Source: Crocinitomicaceae bacterium (lineage in GTDB: Bacteria > Bacteroidota > Bacteroidia > Flavobacteriales_D > Crocinitomicaceae). Taken from it: a stretch of DNA of 64,000 bases. Location of the stretch: NCBI GenBank assembly GCA_016719925.1, contig JADJYC010000002.1:248001-312000 (forward strand). The letters run 5' to 3'. Made by a program: the position numbers and the translations under genes. The notes beneath the pieces were generated by a model. It was not told where the DNA came from, ran no database searches, and saw nothing but the letters and a program-made list of their open reading frames with translations. Every line of letters begins with the position of its first letter. Positions within the stretch are counted from its first letter, which is position 1. Below, piece by piece: positions 49,551-59,094 of the stretch.

Positions 49551-51299
49551 TTATTTCTGAATTAAAATTCTTTGTACTGTACCATCTTCTAATTGAAAAA
49601 AGTAAACACCATTCTGAAGTGCTGAAATAGAAATTTGCTCACCGCTTGATACTGTTCCGGTTTGAACTGTTTTACCATTTACGTCCATGACCTGAAAATT
49701 CACAACATCATCAGATTCAATAAAAACATAAATTAAATCAGAAGCAGGAACCGGGTAAATTGTCAAAGGAGGATTTCCAGATGTATTTTCAATCAGTTTC
49801 AAATTATCTGCAATAGTATTCAGCGCCGTATTAGTTACAACGGGAGCATTAAAATCAAAATAAATATGTGCCGTATTTTCAATAGTCGTTCCGGGAGCCA
49901 AATCAGGTTGTTGTTTTATTCTGTAAGAAATCCAACCATGGCTGTTTGGTTCGTCTGATGTACTGTCAGGCAAATTGATGTTGTCAAACTTAAAAACAAG
50001 TGCACCGTTACCATCAGAAACAATATATGTCAAAGTATGACTGCTTGCCAGATATTCAAAAGAACCCAAATCAAGAACGCTTCCATCTAATGTATCTTTG
50101 ATATTGATAAACATAGCCGGAAAATTACCAGTGTTTTGGAAATGTATGGTATAAATCATGTTCAGATTTGGATTAATCAAACCATCAGTAGTAATTCCAT
50201 GCGGAGTTACTTCAATGTAATTTGGATCATATGAACCTAATACCGGATAGCACAAAGTTTGAACGTTATTAGACGGATCAGTATCACCGGTTATTGGTTG
50301 AGCAATTACATCAAAACAGATCTCAGTATTCAGCGGAGCAGAGACATCAGTTGTAAACAATAACTCAAGTTGAGCCAGACTGGAATTAACACTTGGGACA
50401 TATGCTGAAGGGATATCCCAGGTTAACGTGTCACCTGAAATATCGGGAATTACATCACCACCAAGAGCTGCACCTGAAACAAAAGTAATAAGCGGATCAG
50501 TTGGTACAATTCTCAATTGAACATTTGGCGTGTTAAACAAAAATAAGTCAGTCACATTTACAAAAATAGACTGAGTAAATCAGGGTTGAAAAAATCCTCC
50601 GGATGCAGATGGAATTAAATCAAATCCAGTACTGTTAAGTGCAAAATCATTTCCGCTGGAAGGACCTGTTGTAGTAATTACTCCTGTTGCGGGGCAAACA
50701 TATATAGAACTTGAATACATCGGTGAAAGTGTAAGCTCAACAGCTGATCCTGCCGGAACAGCTAGTTCATAATATCCATTCACATCAGTCCATTCCGCAG
50801 CCAAAAAATTCCCGGTTATTGCATCGTTAGCAATTACCAATTGTTCCAGCGGATTATCTGCAACTTCTAAAATGCAATTGGAGTTCACATCATGATAAAC
50901 TGTTCCGGAAACAAGTTCACATGGAAAAACAGAATTACTGCTATAATTAATCACGGTATCAGTTGCCATATCCGGCATAGTGATAATATAAGTAACGTCA
51001 TAAATGCCCGGAGCGGTGTAGGCATACAATGTATTATAATTAATGTATGGATAGGTTAATGCAAAGTCAGTATAATTATAGGTAATGCTGTTACCATCTC
51101 CAAAATCAATGAAAATTACAGGGACGTCTGAAGGTGAATACAGAGGTGCTTCAGCGTTGACCACAAAATCAAACAATGCAGTTCCAGTAAAACACTCCAT
51201 ATTGATAGAGTCAGGTGTATAAAGAATATTCACCTGCGCCCGGGAAGAATTAATTGCTCCAAACAAAAACAAGGAGAGAAGGAAGTAGATTTTTTTCAT
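49551..51299 (-). CDS. T9SS type A cargo protein with an in-frame stop
   Basis: Both halves are in the same frame and separated by one TGA near 50580. The first 239 residues have a signal peptide (ending SSRAQ), a PKD-like module (IFIDFGDGNSITYNY) and a carboxypeptidase-regulatory-like module (VSGTVYHDVNSNCILE). The second half has a DUF11/conserved-repeat-like region and a type A sorting domain (PLTIYPVPASDLIYVFIE ... NGVYFFQLEDGTV ending RILIQK). The stop replaces a residue in QP-x-FTQSIFVNVTD; GGA (Gly) to TGA is a one-base change. Secreted surface protein of unknown function. Confidence 0.8.
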
Positions 51300-51759
51300 G
51301 GGATCTTTTTTAATTTAAACATTTTTACCGCGACCCTTACATTCTTTTAAGTGAAAATTCACTTTTGGAAAGAACTGTCTCAGCATTTGATTGGTTTACG
51401 CATTCATTTAATAATGAGTTGGTAAAAATTAAAATTGCTTAAAATTATTGAGTGTTATAAATATAGATGGAAAAGATACTATGTCTTAATTCAACCCATC
51501 ATATAAATAGCTTATTTACAGATATTTGTCTTTTTCCAAGAAGGAAAATCTGGTCTTTTTACATTTCATAAATGTTTTTTACCACCCCATTGAATGGTAT
51601 AAAATAAAAAATTTGAGTAGAATTTTTATCATCAATAAATGATAAAAACTTTCCCGGCAGAAGGATGTCATTTAAGAATTGTGAAAAGCAAATTCATTTT
51701 TTCAATTAAATATTCGGAAGGTTAAACCATTGAAATGGTTTCTGACCCTGGCACATTAC

Positions 51760-51791
51760 CCATAGCGGACGAATTAATTCGTCCGCTATGG
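51760..51791. repeat. Perfect 32-base palindrome
   Basis: The half-site CCATAGCGGACGAATT is followed directly by its exact reverse complement, with no loop. Such perfection in non-coding DNA suggests a protein-binding site or a REP/MITE-like element. Confidence 0.8.
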
Positions 51792-51860
51792 TAGAATGTA
51801 TTTGATAGCTGTTTGGATGGTTTCAATAAATAAAATCGTCGTTGTCATTGCCAATCTTCA

Positions 51861-51964
51861 AGTTTCGAGAAATCGAAAGACACTTCGACTCTTTCATCGC
51901 TGTATTCATGACCGATCCATTTTTGTTCGCTCAGTGTTTAACTCTTGCTAAATGTGTTTGGGAA
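51861..51964. repeat. 104-base direct repeat, copy 1
   Basis: Nearly the same sequence recurs at 52002-52105 (141-base spacing). It opens with a perfect hairpin TTTCGA-GAAA-TCGAAA and contains CACTTCGACT and CGCTCAGTGTTTAA words. Confidence 0.85.
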
Positions 51965-52001
51965 TTTAGATTCAAAAAACCTATGCTATTTCCAATATTA
52001 T

Positions 52002-52105
52002 AGTTTCGTTCAATCGAAAGACACTTCGACTCCTTCATTGCTGTAAGCATGACCGATTATTTTTTGTTCGCTCAGTGTTTAACTCTTGCTAAATGTGTTT
52101 GGAAG
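52002..52105. repeat. 104-base direct repeat, copy 2
   Basis: Copy of 51861-51964. The hairpin stem TTTCG/CGAAA is kept while its loop differs. The last 40 bases are nearly identical between copies. Confidence 0.85.
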
Positions 52106-52149
52106 GTTTTCTATTTATTAATGGCTGTTGTAAACACATTAAGCAAGAG

Positions 52150-52185
52150 ATAAAAAACCGCCCCGACTGTTGAGGGTCGGGGCGG
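52150..52185 (-). terminator. Strong terminator of the PD40/OmpA gene
   Basis: A GC-rich perfect 10-base stem (52158-52167 and 52176-52185, CCGCCCCGAC against GTCGGGGCGG) is followed on the minus strand by a run of six T. It sits just after the stop at 52211. Confidence 0.9.
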
Positions 52186-52210
52186 AGACAGATTGTTATG
52201 AGTTGGCGTG

Positions 52211-54877
52211 TTAGTTAGACAAAATGGTAAATTCTACCCTTCTGTTTTGCGCCTTCCCTTCTTCTGTGGTGTTATCTGCCACAGGCTTTTCCATTCCATA
52301 ACCCTTACCTATCAGTCTTGAAGGATCAATTCCCTTTGATACCAGATAAGCCATTACAGAATCTGCTCTTTTCTGCGAAAGTGTTTTATTGAAATCTGCA
52401 TTTCCAACATTGTCTGTATGACCAGATATTTCAATTTTTACATTCGGATTTTTCTGTAAAAAGTCAATCACACGGTTCAGCTCTGAATACGATTCTGTTT
52501 TCAGATCTGCCTTACCGGTTTCAAAGAAAATATTGTTCAGACGAACAGTTGCTCCAACCTCAATAGGAACCAGATACAAATCACGTTTGATTTCCTGATA
52601 CTCTCCTACTCCAGTTAAATCAAGATTTTCAGAGATACCAATAAATCCTTCAGCGTTTGCTGTAAAATCATAATTCACTCCGTAAGGCAACACAATGGTA
52701 TATTCTCCGGTTGACGGATTGGTACGTGCAATACCATAATTTTTTCCGTCTGTCAGACCATTATAAGTAATTGTTGCATCCAACGGTTCACCTGTTTTTT
52801 TGTTCAGTACTTTTCCGCTGATCAAAACAACAGGATCAGGCTGCACTTCTTCTTTCAGCTGAATACGGATGATGTCATTTTTTCCTTTGGAATTTTTCTG
52901 ACTGGACAAATACGCGTATTTACCCTGAGCATCGATCGTATAATAAGCATCCCATGCATCTGTGTTTACTTCATTTCCAAGATTGATTGGCGTTGACCAT
53001 TTTGTCCAGGTATCATCTTCACGTTTTACCATGTAGATATCATTGCTTCCCAAACCTCCTTCACGGTCGGATGAATAGTAAAGTGTTTTTCCGTCAGATG
53101 CCAGATACGGAGAATGTTCATCTGTATCTGTCGCATTAATCACTGGTCCAAGTGCAGCCGGTTTTGTCCAGGTACCATCATCTTTTCTGTGGGTTACATA
53201 TAGATCCTGATTATCGTCACCTGATTTTTCAGAGAAAGAAAGAACGATGTGTTTTCCATCCTGTGACCAGTTTGCTCCGGTGTAATTTCCTTTTGACATA
53301 TCATCGTATGAATCAATTTTCAGTTCTTCAGGAGTTGACCATCCGGTTTTTGTTCTGTAGATGACAGAATATCCTCTTTTGGTTACTTCACCGTTTGAAT
53401 CAAAAACACCTTTAATGAGCATCGTATTTCCATCCGGACTAACACCGGCAACCATGTTATATTGCTGTGAGTTGAACGGAATTTTTGCCATGTGTTCAGC
53501 AGTAGCATTGTCTAATCCGCCTGAAACATTTGCAGTCCATACATCTTGTGAAGCATATGAACCTGTTGTATTCACAGGGTGATCTGAACGAATAAAATAA
53601 ATGGTTTTTCCATCCGGAGAAATTACCGGCATGATTTCAGAATATGTTGTGTTGACATGTTTATCATAACTGCTTGCAACTTCAGAATCAAAATCAGTAT
53701 AGACAGTTGGATCTTTTGGTTTACCAAATTTGTACATTACCTGAAACTGAACACCTACATTATTCATCACTGACAAAAGATCTTCGGTTGTAATTCCGCT
53801 TGACCACGGTAATTGTGAACTTGCATTTTCCAGATAGTTCATGTCGTATTTCAGGAAATTCATGGTCACATATGTTTTCACACCAAACATCACCGGAATT
53901 TTTTCAAACGGATTTACAAAAAGTCCCAGATTATAATTTAATCCGACATTAATTTCTTTTTCAAATTTTGCCCAGTCAGTTCCCGATAAACTGTTTCTCA
54001 TAGTTGCTCCGCCATACTGAAAATGAATTCCAGGGCCGTAAGCAAAACGGAATTTTTTATTGTATTCTCCTTCTGATTTTAAATAGGATATTCCAAAATT
54101 CATAGAAGAAAATTTAAACTCTTTTGACCATGCAGGAGCTGTTCCACCGCCTTCACCCTTAGCTGAACGGGTTGAAAAATCAAGTTGCAAAAATCCTTTT
54201 TCTTTAATATAGAATGCGCCAAAAGCTGCAATACCTTTTCCGCCTTTTACTTCAGAAACCGGGTTTTCCAGATTATATAATGTTGTTCCATCCGGTCCAA
54301 CTTTTGTAGGCCACGCATTGTATGCTTCAATGTATTTATTTAATCCTTTGTATCCGCCGTATGATAAATCAGCAGCTATACCTGCGTATGCAATTCCAAA
54401 ATTATTCAACTCTGGTCCAAAAGGTCCTTCAGGTCCGTTCCATAAAAGAACAGAAAATAAGTGCGGTGCTAAATTGTGATACGTAGTTTTATCTACAAAC
54501 CACATAATTTCACGCTGCCAGTCAAAGTTGACATAGTTCATTGCTTTCACAGCAGTTTCAGTAGGAAGTGAAGCAAGAATTTTACAAACTACATCTCTCT
54601 TACAACTGGTAATGATGGCTACCATTTTTAATTCTGAATCTTCATCACCGCCTTCAGCCTGCTGAATTAATAATTGTACAATCAGATTTCCGGTTTCAAC
54701 ATCTGACTCATTGGTGATTTTTACCACCTCCAGGTCTGGTGCAATTGTTTCATAGTGCGGAATGTATTTCTTATGATACTCTTCATAAGACATCTGAGCA
54801 TTTCCCGTCAGCAACGTGATCAGGAAAAGACCCGTGAGCAAAAGCTTCACCGGATTTTTTAATAGGGGTTTAAGCAT
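52211..54877 (-). CDS. Outer-membrane protein with PD40 propeller and C-terminal OmpA domain
   Basis: 888 residues. Signal peptide core LLTGLFLITLL, ending GNAQ. The N-terminal 350 residues include membrane-protein-like strands (FLQLDFSTRS, MFGVKTYVTMNFLKY). From about 400-680 there are PD40/WD40-like beta-propeller repeats (MPVISPDGKTIYFIRSD, HSPYLASDGKTLYYSSDREG). A carboxypeptidase-regulatory-like domain follows (about 690-770). Last comes an OmpA peptidoglycan-binding domain (KIEISGHTDNVGNADFN ... SQKRADSVMAYL ... QNRRVEFTIL). Similar propeller-OmpA proteins, such as PorE, belong to the T9SS, so an envelope-anchoring role is plausible but not shown. Confidence 0.88.
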   Translation of the reverse strand: MLKPLLKNPVKLLLTGLFLITLLTGNAQMSYEEYHKKYIPHYETIAPDLEVVKITNESDVETGNLIVQLLIQQAEGGDEDSELKMVAIITSCKRDVVCKILASLPTETAVKAMNYVNFDWQREIMWFVDKTTYHNLAPHLFSVLLWNGPEGPFGPELNNFGIAYAGIAADLSYGGYKGLNKYIEAYNAWPTKVGPDGTTLYNLENPVSEVKGGKGIAAFGAFYIKEKGFLQLDFSTRSAKGEGGGTAPAWSKEFKFSSMNFGISYLKSEGEYNKKFRFAYGPGIHFQYGGATMRNSLSGTDWAKFEKEINVGLNYNLGLFVNPFEKIPVMFGVKTYVTMNFLKYDMNYLENASSQLPWSSGITTEDLLSVMNNVGVQFQVMYKFGKPKDPTVYTDFDSEVASSYDKHVNTTYSEIMPVISPDGKTIYFIRSDHPVNTTGSYASQDVWTANVSGGLDNATAEHMAKIPFNSQQYNMVAGVSPDGNTMLIKGVFDSNGEVTKRGYSVIYRTKTGWSTPEELKIDSYDDMSKGNYTGANWSQDGKHIVLSFSEKSGDDNQDLYVTHRKDDGTWTKPAALGPVINATDTDEHSPYLASDGKTLYYSSDREGGLGSNDIYMVKREDDTWTKWSTPINLGNEVNTDAWDAYYTIDAQGKYAYLSSQKNSKGKNDIIRIQLKEEVQPDPVVLISGKVLNKKTGEPLDATITYNGLTDGKNYGIARTNPSTGEYTIVLPYGVNYDFTANAEGFIGISENLDLTGVGEYQEIKRDLYLVPIEVGATVRLNNIFFETGKADLKTESYSELNRVIDFLQKNPNVKIEISGHTDNVGNADFNKTLSQKRADSVMAYLVSKGIDPSRLIGKGYGMEKPVADNTTEEGKAQNRRVEFTILSN

Positions 54878-54892
54878 AACATCTGTTTTTTA

Positions 54893-54900
54893 CAAAGCTA
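54893..54900 (-). promoter_or_regulatory. -7 box of the PD40/OmpA gene
   Basis: TAGCTTTG on the minus strand fits TAnnTTTG and ends 15 bases before the ATG at 54877. Confidence 0.5.
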
Positions 54901-54948
54901 AATTACTTATCTGCAGGATATATCAGTAAAATACCGTAGTGATAAAAA

Positions 54949-55875
54949 TCAGTAAAACAGATTGTTATTCAGGGATGCATTAAAATAAAGAGAAAGTGGC
55001 TTTACCTTTTGGCCGGGCAGAAAGAGAAACTGACTTCCATCAGAAGCTATCATGGGTATATGCGGATTTTCTGTCTTGACCCATTTTGCCGGAAAATAAA
55101 TCTGATCATGTATTAATTTATTCTGCAAACCGTGTCTGATTTTTTCAGAATCAATTCCGATATTTATTCTGGCAACCTGATTCAATGGTACACCCGGAAT
55201 GATATAATCCGCCTGCAAACTCAATAAACCCAGCGAAAAATCACCGTATGTTGATCTATCTTTTTTGCGATAACCAAAACGGGACGGATAAAGGGAGTCT
55301 TTTACTATTTCACAGCCAATAAAATCTCCGGTCCACATCACGTTTGAAATTCCAAAACGGTATTCACCATAGGTATAATCCACTTTTATTGCACCTGTTC
55401 TAAAACGGTCACGCCATCCTTTACCACCCGCTAATAAATCATTCTCGGTTATCAGTCTGAAATTCTGAATCTGAAAATTAAATAAGCCTGTTGATTGTGA
55501 CGTTTGATTTTTGTCCCAATAACGGAGATACGTATAGCCTGCAGCATATCTGAAAACAGAATTATTCTCAGTCAATCCGGTAAACCGCATAGTAACAGAA
55601 TCTTTAGCACCGTATCCAAAATTGAGTCCGCCGCCCAATTGTATTTCAGGTGTTTTTTTCTTCAGACCTAAAGACTGAAAATTATAAAAGACTTTAAAAG
55701 ATGCATTGCTTTGTACAAAACGATAACCATAAAATCCGTTTACAGAAATCCCGATGCGGTTTACTTTGGTTCCAAAATCAAAACAAATTCCTGCAGAATA
55801 GCCGTAAAAAGTAGTTGCAGTCTGTGCTTTGACAATTAATGGAAAAAGAAATAAGATGAAAAAGAATCTGCGCAC
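54949..55875 (-). CDS. Barrel-like outer-membrane protein resembling 'polymorphic toxin type 23' entries
   Basis: 308 residues with a signal peptide (FFFILFLFPLIV, ending KAQ). It has many alternating beta segments (GISVNGFYGYRFV, LQADYIIPGV). The central NDLLAGGKGWRDRFRTGAI and GISNVMWTGDF resemble Bacteroidota proteins labelled as Ntox23-domain proteins. In a signal-peptide-bearing, barrel-like context I think a structural outer-membrane protein is likelier than a toxin. No immunity-like gene is adjacent. It is probably co-oriented with, but separately transcribed from, the OmpA gene 71 bases downstream. Confidence 0.55.
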   Translation of the reverse strand: MRRFFFILFLFPLIVKAQTATTFYGYSAGICFDFGTKVNRIGISVNGFYGYRFVQSNASFKVFYNFQSLGLKKKTPEIQLGGGLNFGYGAKDSVTMRFTGLTENNSVFRYAAGYTYLRYWDKNQTSQSTGLFNFQIQNFRLITENDLLAGGKGWRDRFRTGAIKVDYTYGEYRFGISNVMWTGDFIGCEIVKDSLYPSRFGYRKKDRSTYGDFSLGLLSLQADYIIPGVPLNQVARINIGIDSEKIRHGLQNKLIHDQIYFPAKWVKTENPHIPMIASDGSQFLFLPGQKVKPLSLYFNASLNNNLFY

Positions 55876-56079
55876 TTTTTAAAAGTACATTTTTTTATAC
55901 GGATGCAAAGGATAAAAAATTCTAAAATTCAAATTTACAAATTCCAAATGCAATAAGTTTTTTTGAGACCACTCTAATTCCAGAACCTTTGCGTCTTTGC
56001 GTGATCAATTAAATCTAAATTCAGACACCAGCCTGCTCGCTCAAATTTAATAAGGTTATCCAATGACCCTCAGCTCCGG

Positions 56080-56310
56080 AAATAGTTTTACCACAAAGGC
56101 GCTATCGCTTCACAAAGAATACACAAAGTTCACTAAGAAAAAACTATCAACTTATCAACTCATCAACCCTCAACTTTCAACTCATCAATTAATAAAAATC
56201 CGAAAGGTCTAAAGGTCGAAAAAAAACAGAAAAAAACCAGAAAAAAGAAATGCAAAAACTTTCAACTCTCAACTCATCAACTCTCAACTTATCAACTCAT
56301 CAACTATAAA
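56080..56310. repeat. Word-repeat cluster upstream of the PagL-like gene
   Basis: Within the 504-base gap 55876-56379, CACAAAG/CACTAAG words (56090-56140) give way to repeated CAACTCATCAAC and CTCAACTTTCAAC words (56145-56190 and 56262-56310). These are separated by AAAGGTCTAAAGGTCGAAA (near 56203). No gene is seen in the gap. Confidence 0.75.
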
Positions 56311-56379
56311 CCACGCAACTCATTAAATATACCCCTCCACTTTTTCCAAATCACCAAAAATTTCTCCATATTTGATAAA

Positions 56380-57474
56380 ATGAAATCCACCCTTCTATTC
56401 TGGATAACGCTCTGCTCTTTTAAATTATTTGGGCAGCTAAATGACAGGCCTTTGTTCTGGTCATTCAGTCCCAAAGAAGGATTTTTGATTGCGCACCGCC
56501 CCAACATGACCCATTTGGTGCGTGAAAATTCCAACTCATTTGAATTTGCCGTGTGGCAACAATTATTGGATAGTAATCAGGTAAATTGTAAACGCAGATT
56601 GCCCCTGCGCGGACTCTCTTTAGAATACCGGAATTTCGGCTACACTGAAGTTTTAGGACAAGCAATCAGTTCCACCGCTTATATGGTATATCCGCTTTTT
56701 CAAACTAAAAAAAGTTTATTTCTGGATTTGACTTTAGGTGTTGGTGCCGGGTATCTGACCAAAAAATATGACAAGATTGAAAACCCGTTAAACAATGCCA
56801 TAGGTTCACATTGGAACGGCCGAGTAAATATCAAACTTTCCCTGACAAAATATTACCGCAATTTTCATTTTGGCGGCGGAATTGAATTCATGCATTTTTC
56901 AAACGGATCTATCACAACTCCCAATTTAGGTTTAAACTCACCATCCGTTTTTTTGCAGGTTGGTTATCAAAATACACAGCGAATTGGTGCACGTCCGCTT
57001 GACAAAAGTGCCTGCGTCAAATTGCAAACGAATCACAGATTAGGTGCTGAACTTATTTTAACCACCAAAGAAATTGGAGCCATTCCATTTGAAGCAAAAA
57101 GATATCCGGTGATTGCAGCGCGTTTGTCACACACCTATTCAAAATTTGGTTTTTGGGGAAGTGAGTTTGGGTTAGACATCATTCACAATGAAGCTAATTT
57201 TCATAAATATCATGACACCACATTTGTACGTTCTGATATATTGCAGATTGGATTTTATGGCGGAGGTTATATCAGATTCAACAAAACAGAACTTGCTTTA
57301 GGCATTGGTGTTTATCTCAGAGATCCAATCAATGCAGATGGTTTGGTATATAACAGAATTGGGTACAGATATTTTTTCAAAGAAAACTGGTTCGCCGTTT
57401 TTACCATTAAAGCAAATGCTGCCAGAGCAGATTATTTTGAATTTGGAATTGGTTATCATTTTCTGAAACGATGA
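56380..57474 (+). CDS. Acyloxyacyl hydrolase / PagL-like lipid A 3-O-deacylase
   Basis: 364 residues, outer-membrane barrel with a signal peptide (LLFWITLCSFKLF, ending GQ). GGGIEFMHFSNGSITTPNLG near residue 165 carries the His-x-Ser-Asn pattern of PagL active sites, where His and Ser belong to the catalytic triad. PagL removes the 3-O acyl chain from lipid A, remodelling the outer membrane. The protein is longer than PagL of proteobacteria because of N- and C-terminal strands, as is usual for Bacteroidota members. It overlaps the following lipoprotein gene by four bases (ATGA). Confidence 0.78.
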   Translation: MKSTLLFWITLCSFKLFGQLNDRPLFWSFSPKEGFLIAHRPNMTHLVRENSNSFEFAVWQQLLDSNQVNCKRRLPLRGLSLEYRNFGYTEVLGQAISSTAYMVYPLFQTKKSLFLDLTLGVGAGYLTKKYDKIENPLNNAIGSHWNGRVNIKLSLTKYYRNFHFGGGIEFMHFSNGSITTPNLGLNSPSVFLQVGYQNTQRIGARPLDKSACVKLQTNHRLGAELILTTKEIGAIPFEAKRYPVIAARLSHTYSKFGFWGSEFGLDIIHNEANFHKYHDTTFVRSDILQIGFYGGGYIRFNKTELALGIGVYLRDPINADGLVYNRIGYRYFFKENWFAVFTIKANAARADYFEFGIGYHFLKR

Positions 57475-58205
57475 AATATTTTTTAGTCATACTCTCTATT
57501 TCACTGCTGATTTTTTCCTGCAAAAAATCTTCAGAACGCACCTGCTTTAAATCTTATGGAGATGACTCACAAATTGAATTTGCGCTCGATTCAGTAGACC
57601 GGTTCAAATTGTATAAAAATATCCGCTACCACATTTATCAGGATACGCTGAGAAAAGTAATTATCAAAGGAGGAAAAAATGTCATCAGCCTGATTGAATT
57701 ATCCTATAATTCAACCGCGCTGTCAATCACCAATAAAAACAAATGCAATTTTTTACGTGATTTTGATAACCAGATTCTGGTAGAAATTCATTACCCTTTT
57801 TATAAATGGATCTATTCTGAAACAGATGATTCATTAGTTTTCAAAGACACCATCCAATCAGATTATTTATATGTTGATCAGTTTTTAGGCGGAGGAAAAG
57901 TCATTCTCAATACACAAGCGGATGTACTCATAATGAATGCATCAAACGGTGTAGGTTCGTATACCCTTGGCGGCCATGCTGACTATGCAAATCTACGTGT
58001 ACAGGCAGGAGCTTCCGGTGATGCAACGCAGCTCACTTCTTTTTCTTATTTATTGGATCAGAACAGCACCGGTGATTTAAAAGTCAACTTAGACAGTGCC
58101 GCGGCAAACATTGCCATCAAAGGAACCGGCAATGTTATTTACAGTGGTGACCCGGATACGATTATTCTGACAAAGACTGGGGATGGGGAGTTGATACAAG
58201 AGTGA
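57471..58205 (+). CDS. GIN-domain (DUF2807-like) lipoprotein
   Basis: 244 residues. Lipoprotein signal ends LIFSCKK. The body is a beta-helix-like adhesin-head fold (DSVDRFKLYKNIRYHIYQ at the start; SNGVGSYTLGGHADYANLRV, KGTGNVIYSGDPDTIIL near the end) typical of GIN/DUF2807 proteins. The ATG overlaps the stop of the PagL-like gene, so the two are translationally coupled. A joint envelope function is inferred. Confidence 0.75.
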   Translation: MKYFLVILSISLLIFSCKKSSERTCFKSYGDDSQIEFALDSVDRFKLYKNIRYHIYQDTLRKVIIKGGKNVISLIELSYNSTALSITNKNKCNFLRDFDNQILVEIHYPFYKWIYSETDDSLVFKDTIQSDYLYVDQFLGGGKVILNTQADVLIMNASNGVGSYTLGGHADYANLRVQAGASGDATQLTSFSYLLDQNSTGDLKVNLDSAAANIAIKGTGNVIYSGDPDTIILTKTGDGELIQE

Positions 58206-58261
58206 TTTAGAATCGTCATCCACATAAAAAGAGATTTTTTTGAGATAATTCAAATGGGCTC

Positions 58262-58375
58262 TTAATACTCAATTAGATAAGTTAAACTATCACCTTCATT
58301 TAAAGAAATGGTGTCGTCAAAAGAGTATGACTTGCTTTTTGCTACAAAACTGAATTCGTATAAATTTTTATAGGT
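58262..58375 (-). pseudogene. Remnant of a paralogue of the 58397 lipoprotein gene
   Basis: A short open stretch of 37 codons ends in a stop at 58262 and begins after a TGA, with no start codon. Its peptide YEFSFVAKSKSY matches the middle of the downstream-strand neighbour (FEYSFLAKKNKSY), and DDTISLNEGDSLTYLIEY matches that protein's C-terminus (YDTISLLANDSIVYVLNY). About 100 residues between the two matches are missing, so this is a deletion-bearing relic, not a gene. Confidence 0.6.
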
Positions 58376-58396
58376 TCAGGTTTCTAACAGTTTAAA

Positions 58397-59023
58397 TCAA
58401 TAATTCAGAACGTACACGATACTATCATTAGCTAAGAGTGATATTGTATCATAATGACTTGTCGTAATACTATTTTTTGTTACTTGCCACTGAAAATACC
58501 ATTTCCCTTCCGGAATTTTTCCATAAGTACCTGGCAATATATCCTGACAACCGATTAAAGTAACTGGTGTATAACCATTATAACCGGTTTCAGAAGTTCG
58601 AATGAAATAAAAATTATCTTGGCTATCGAAACAACTTGTATTCGTAATGTCAAAAGTGATATAAGTGTATTCTGTTAGGAAGAATTCGAAACTATTTAAA
58701 GTGTATTTTTCAATTGGCAAATATTGCGCAAAGGAAACGGAATGATATTTCATTAAGTCAATTGAACAAGTCATAAAATAACTCTTGTTTTTCTTTGCCA
58801 AAAAACTATATTCAAAAATGCCTCCAGTAGTAATGGAGGATTTGAGTAATGTATTTTTTCCTATTGCATCTTGCTCATAAACGGAACAGGTTATATCTTC
58901 AATTGGCAAGCCACTTGCAAAATTATTCACATTAACTTTTACCTGAGTGTACTTTTTACTGTTTTCATCTTTGCAGGCGAGGAATCCAAATCCAATAAAT
59001 AAAATAAGAAGAAGAATTTTCAT
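58397..59023 (-). CDS. Small lipoprotein of unknown function
   Basis: 208 residues from the ATG at 59023 (MKILLLILFIGFGFLACK), which gives a clean lipoprotein signal; a start at 59035 adds four residues. The mature protein has an N-terminal carboxypeptidase-regulatory-like segment (VKVNVNNFASGLPIEDI) and a beta-rich C-terminal half ending NDSIVYVLNY. No known function. A decayed paralogue lies just downstream (58262-58375). Confidence 0.65.
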   Translation of the reverse strand: MKILLLILFIGFGFLACKDENSKKYTQVKVNVNNFASGLPIEDITCSVYEQDAIGKNTLLKSSITTGGIFEYSFLAKKNKSYFMTCSIDLMKYHSVSFAQYLPIEKYTLNSFEFFLTEYTYITFDITNTSCFDSQDNFYFIRTSETGYNGYTPVTLIGCQDILPGTYGKIPEGKWYFQWQVTKNSITTSHYDTISLLANDSIVYVLNY

Positions 59024-59094
59024 ACTAATGCACAATTAATTTTTGATTCTTAATCTGTGATTGATTCGTTAAACAGACAATATAAACCCACGCT

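Larger units (their letters stand above)
51300..52149. other. Gene-free region rich in repeats and hairpins
   Basis: About 850 bases with no supported gene on either strand. It holds an AT-rich hairpin near 51626-51650 (TTTTTATCAT ... ATGATAAAAA), a short hairpin near 51724-51740, a perfect 32-base palindrome and a two-copy 104-base direct repeat. The neighbouring genes both point away to the left or end at 52211. Confidence 0.6.

Noticed and set aside
51850..51962. Small gene on the minus strand with frame EQKWIGHEYSDERVEVSFD
   Set aside because: Both repeat copies share a stop just upstream, there is no start codon, and differences between copies change amino acids freely.
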